From: Oscillospiraceae bacterium
GTDB lineage: Bacteria; Bacillota; Clostridia; Oscillospirales; Ruminococcaceae
Assembly (NCBI GenBank): GCA_020024215.1
Contig: JAHHUC010000091.1
Coordinates: 1 to 6,666, forward strand
DNA length: 6,666 bases
Direction of reading: 5' to 3'
Shown here: positions 5,166 to 6,666 of the stretch, piece by piece
Position numbering within the stretch: the first letter of the stretch is position 1
Layout of the letters: the number at the start of each line of letters is the position of its first letter
Notes under the pieces: generated by a model
Database searches by the model: none
Seen by the model: the letters and a program-made list of their open reading frames with translations, nothing else
Told to the model about the DNA's origin: nothing
Translations under genes and position numbers: made by a program

Positions 5166-5642
5166 ATGACGGATTTTGAACAGGTCTATTCAGAATACTA
5201 TGATATTGTGCACAAATATGTATCAGCTCTTTGTAAGGACAGGGCACTATCAGAGGAAATAACTCAGGATACCTTCTTCAAGGCTTTAAAAAAAATAGAC
5301 AGCTTTCGAGGAGAGTGCAAGCTAAGTGTTTGGCTTTGCCAGATAGCCAAAAATACCTTTTACACTGAGATTAAAAAAATGCAGCATGAAACAACCGAAT
5401 TTCCTCTTGAAGCAATAGCAGACAGCAATGCACCAGAGCAGTATATTTTCGACAAGGAGGAAATATTAAAGCTTCACCGGTTGCTGCATGCACTTGATGA
5501 GCCTTATAAAGAGGTGTTTTGGATGCGTACCTTTGGGGAGCTTAACTTCAGAGAGATCGGTGCAATTTTCAAAAAAACCGAAAGCTGGGCACGGGTTACT
5601 TACTATCGTGCAAAAATGAAAATAAGGGAGGAAATAAGATGA
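5166..5642 (+). CDS. ECF-family RNA polymerase sigma factor
   Basis: A 158-residue group IV sigma factor that directs RNA polymerase to a small regulon when released from its anti-sigma partner. Region 2 spans about residues 4-72, with the SEEITQDTFFKALKK core helix (29-43) that contacts the polymerase clamp and -10, and FRGECKLSVWLCQIAKN (48-64). A short linker (~75-97) follows, then region 4 (~100-156) with the helix-turn-helix LNFREIGAIFKKTESWARVTYYRAKMKIRE that reads the -35. It has no region 1.1 or 3, as expected for ECF. Start ATG has GAGGTG 5 nt upstream. Its stop overlaps the start of the next gene (ATGA), the usual arrangement for a sigma/anti-sigma pair with coupled translation. It resembles the SigV/SigX/YlaC-like ECFs of Firmicutes, but no specific orthologue is assigned. 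Confidence 0.93.
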   Translation: MTDFEQVYSEYYDIVHKYVSALCKDRALSEEITQDTFFKALKKIDSFRGECKLSVWLCQIAKNTFYTEIKKMQHETTEFPLEAIADSNAPEQYIFDKEEILKLHRLLHALDEPYKEVFWMRTFGELNFREIGAIFKKTESWARVTYYRAKMKIREEIR

Positions 5643-6313
5643 AATATCCATGTAATATGATTTGCGATTTGCTGCCGCTTTATTTTGATAAGGTTTGCAG
5701 TCCTGAAAGCAGAGAAATAATAGAAAGCCATTTGGAAAGCTGTCCAAAGTGCAAAGCATATTTCTGCTCCATGTCAGAAGCTGACAGCAAGGTGCAATAT
5801 TCAGAATCGGACGATGGCGGAAATGAATATCAAAAGGCAGCTTCCCTGCGCTCTGTTAAAAAAAGAATATTCCGCAGACAAATTCTTGCCGCAGCTGCTG
5901 CAATTATTGTTTCCATTGTTGTTGGAATCCTTACAATAGGCATTTTGAAAAACACTGTAAGGCTTGTGCCATATGAGGATAATCTCTCTGTTTCTATGGT
6001 CGATGGCAGCTTGATTGGACGCCTTTACGGCAGTGAGCATTTAAAGGTAAGCATAAGGAACATTTCAGTTGCCCACAACGACCAAGAGCAGCAATACATT
6101 TTTTATCAGGTTACAGATACAGCATGGAGCGATATTTTAACAAGTAAAAATGTATTTTCAGAATATGTAATTTGCCCCAAAGACAAAAGCGCAGATATGA
6201 TTGACAGGGTTTATTACTATACCGGAGATTATAAAAGGCTGTATGATATAAGCGATGCGCAGCTGCAAGCAGTTATTCAAGACTCGGTACTTCTTTGGGA
6301 AAAGGAGGCGTAA
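5639..6313 (+). CDS. Zinc-finger (zf-HC2) transmembrane anti-sigma factor
   Basis: A 224-residue membrane protein that holds the cognate ECF sigma factor inactive. The N-terminal ~45 residues are an anti-sigma zinc-binding domain: CDLLPLYFDKVCSPESREIIESHLESCPKC contains the H31-x3-C35-x2-C38 motif. Basic residues (KKRIFRRQ, 74-81) precede one membrane helix (about 81-104), placing the zinc domain in the cytoplasm and about 120 residues outside. That outer part has alternating beta-like and charged segments and no family I recognise. It is the likely sensor. Translation starts within the sigma gene stop codon region (4-bp ATGA overlap) and the upstream AGGGAGGAAATAAG supplies a ribosome binding site. 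Release of the sigma factor could be by regulated proteolysis or conformational change. The signal is not inferable. Confidence 0.88.
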   Translation: MKYPCNMICDLLPLYFDKVCSPESREIIESHLESCPKCKAYFCSMSEADSKVQYSESDDGGNEYQKAASLRSVKKRIFRRQILAAAAAIIVSIVVGILTIGILKNTVRLVPYEDNLSVSMVDGSLIGRLYGSEHLKVSIRNISVAHNDQEQQYIFYQVTDTAWSDILTSKNVFSEYVICPKDKSADMIDRVYYYTGDYKRLYDISDAQLQAVIQDSVLLWEKEA

Positions 6314-6469
6314 ATTATTTTTCACAGAACGGTGGAAAAATATAGCTGCCTTAAAGAGGTGTCAGATTTACTGTCAAAGTAAAATTTGCTCCTTTGAAAG
6401 GAAAGCAAGCCGGTCATAAAGCCATAGGCAAAAAAGTCTGTCATTTTCATTAAGCGGTATGGAAATGTA
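6314..6469 (+). other. Spacer between the anti-sigma gene and the small terminal unit
   Basis: No gene is supported. The stretch begins with an AT-rich inverted repeat, TATTTTTC (6316-6323) with GAAAAATA (6335-6342), which lacks a U-tract and is not a convincing terminator. It then contains an imperfect hairpin near 6388-6410 (TTGCTCCTT with AAGG-AA-AGCAA). Sigma-operon transcripts may therefore read into the terminal unit and end at its terminator. Confidence 0.45.
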
Positions 6470-6497
6470 TTGACACATAAAATCAATTTGGTATAAT
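6470..6497 (+). promoter_or_regulatory. Consensus sigma-A promoter
   Basis: TTGACA (6470-6475), 16 nt, TATAAT (6492-6497): both hexamers are perfect, with a TGG just before the -10. It is the strongest promoter in the window. Start predicted near 6504, only 30 nt before a 16-codon ORF and 105 nt before a terminator. Confidence 0.9.
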
Positions 6498-6523
6498 GTA
6501 ACTATTCCAAGCTGAGAAAGTGA

Positions 6524-6578
6524 GGTGGACAAAATGAAAAAATCTTTTCTGATAAAGTCAATTCTCATTTTGTCCGCT
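6524..6578 (+). promoter_or_regulatory. Stem that occludes the start of the 16-codon ORF
   Basis: Bases 6524-6537 (containing the end of the ribosome binding site and the ATG) pair with 6565-6578 inside the ORF. The 11-bp core is GGACAAAATGA with TCATTTTGTCC, extended by T-G, G-C and G-T pairs. The loop is 27 nt. In free RNA the start codon would be buried. A ribosome on the ORF, or an anti-pairing factor, would open it. Confidence 0.6.
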
Positions 6579-6584
6579 GTGTAA
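6534..6584 (+). CDS. 16-residue hydrophobic peptide ORF (leader-peptide candidate)
   Basis: ATG has GAGGTG 6 nt upstream, and the spacing is like that of the sigma gene start. The product is MKKSFLIKSILILSAV, which looks like the first half of a signal peptide: two Lys, then a hydrophobic stretch rich in Ile and Leu. It ends at TAA, followed 24 nt later by a strong terminator. Promoter, ribosome binding site, ORF and terminator fit into about 170 bp, so the unit looks deliberate. Options are an attenuation leader for a gene past 6666 (leader peptides of 10-20 codons precede many ribosome-targeting antibiotic resistance and amino-acid genes), a small membrane peptide, or the remains of a truncated lipoprotein or secreted-protein gene. 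Confidence 0.5.
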   Translation: MKKSFLIKSILILSAV

Positions 6585-6608
6585 GTATCTTTTATACAGG
6601 ATAGATTT

Positions 6609-6639
6609 GTGTCTCTGATTTTATCAGAGGCACTTTTTT
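6609..6639 (+). terminator. Strong intrinsic terminator with an antiterminator option
   Basis: Stem GTGTCTCTGA (6609-6618) and TCAGAGGCAC (6624-6633), 10 bp with one G-U, loop TTTTA, then six T (6634-6639). An alternative pairing exists: TCTGATAAA (6548-6556, codons 5-8 of the small ORF) is the exact complement of TTTATCAGA (6620-6628), which takes the loop and half the 3' arm. The two pairings exclude each other. Confidence 0.85.
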
Positions 6640-6666
6640 ATTCTTATTTGGAAAAAAGGTACTTAT

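Noticed and set aside
6311..6380. In-frame continuation after the anti-sigma stop
   Set aside because: A short frame after the TAA reads like protein by chance. The TAA is a clean stop, and no homologous tail is recognised.
6497..6522. TGTAAC-N16-AGTG, like the ECF promoter at 5087
   Set aside because: A start from it would fall just before the ATG and remove the ribosome binding site, and it overlaps a perfect sigma-A promoter. Probably coincidence.
6374..6568. Minus-strand 64-codon frame
   Set aside because: It crosses the consensus plus-strand promoter and the hairpin, with no ribosome binding site and no recognisable features.

Overview
The window is AT-rich with strong AGGAGG-type ribosome binding sites, TTG and GTG starts, sigma-A-like promoters and intrinsic terminators. 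Together with the proteins encoded, this fits a low-GC Gram-positive anaerobe of the Clostridia. The genus cannot be read from the sequence.

Left part (1-2361). A minus-strand gene that leaves the window at base 1 encodes the N-terminal 340 residues of a secreted Cys-Gln thioester-domain surface protein (adhesin type). Divergently, on the plus strand, lies a small cupin protein (GTG start at 1204). It is followed by a 21-bp hairpin (1761-1806) and a frameshifted, probably decayed membrane-protein gene (about 1764-2361).

Middle (2362-5165). A 435-bp convergent gap holds a bidirectional terminator, two further plus-facing terminator-like hairpins and a possible small RNA. Next is a complete minus-strand L-cystine symporter of the TcyP/YdjN type. 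Its transcript appears to start about 340 nt upstream of the ATG, and this leader contains a 71-codon cysteine-rich upstream ORF and repeated GCATCATG words. A 14-bp dyad overlaps the predicted promoter. The next ~500 bp carry no credible gene but do contain two sizeable inverted-repeat structures.

Right part (5087-6666). An ECF sigma factor and its zinc-finger, single-pass transmembrane anti-sigma factor overlap by 4 bp (ATGA). They are preceded by a TGTAAC-N16-AGTC element that resembles an ECF autoregulatory promoter. The window ends with a compact unit: a consensus sigma-A promoter, a 16-codon ORF whose start codon lies inside a 14-bp stem, and a strong terminator whose 3' arm can alternatively pair with the ORF. 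It looks like an attenuation leader for a gene beyond the window, or a free-standing small RNA/peptide gene.

Functionally the window combines cell-surface attachment, cystine import and envelope-stress-type signalling. The genes do not form one pathway. The two best candidates for undescribed regulation are the tcyP leader with its Cys-rich ORF and the 3'-end 16-codon unit.
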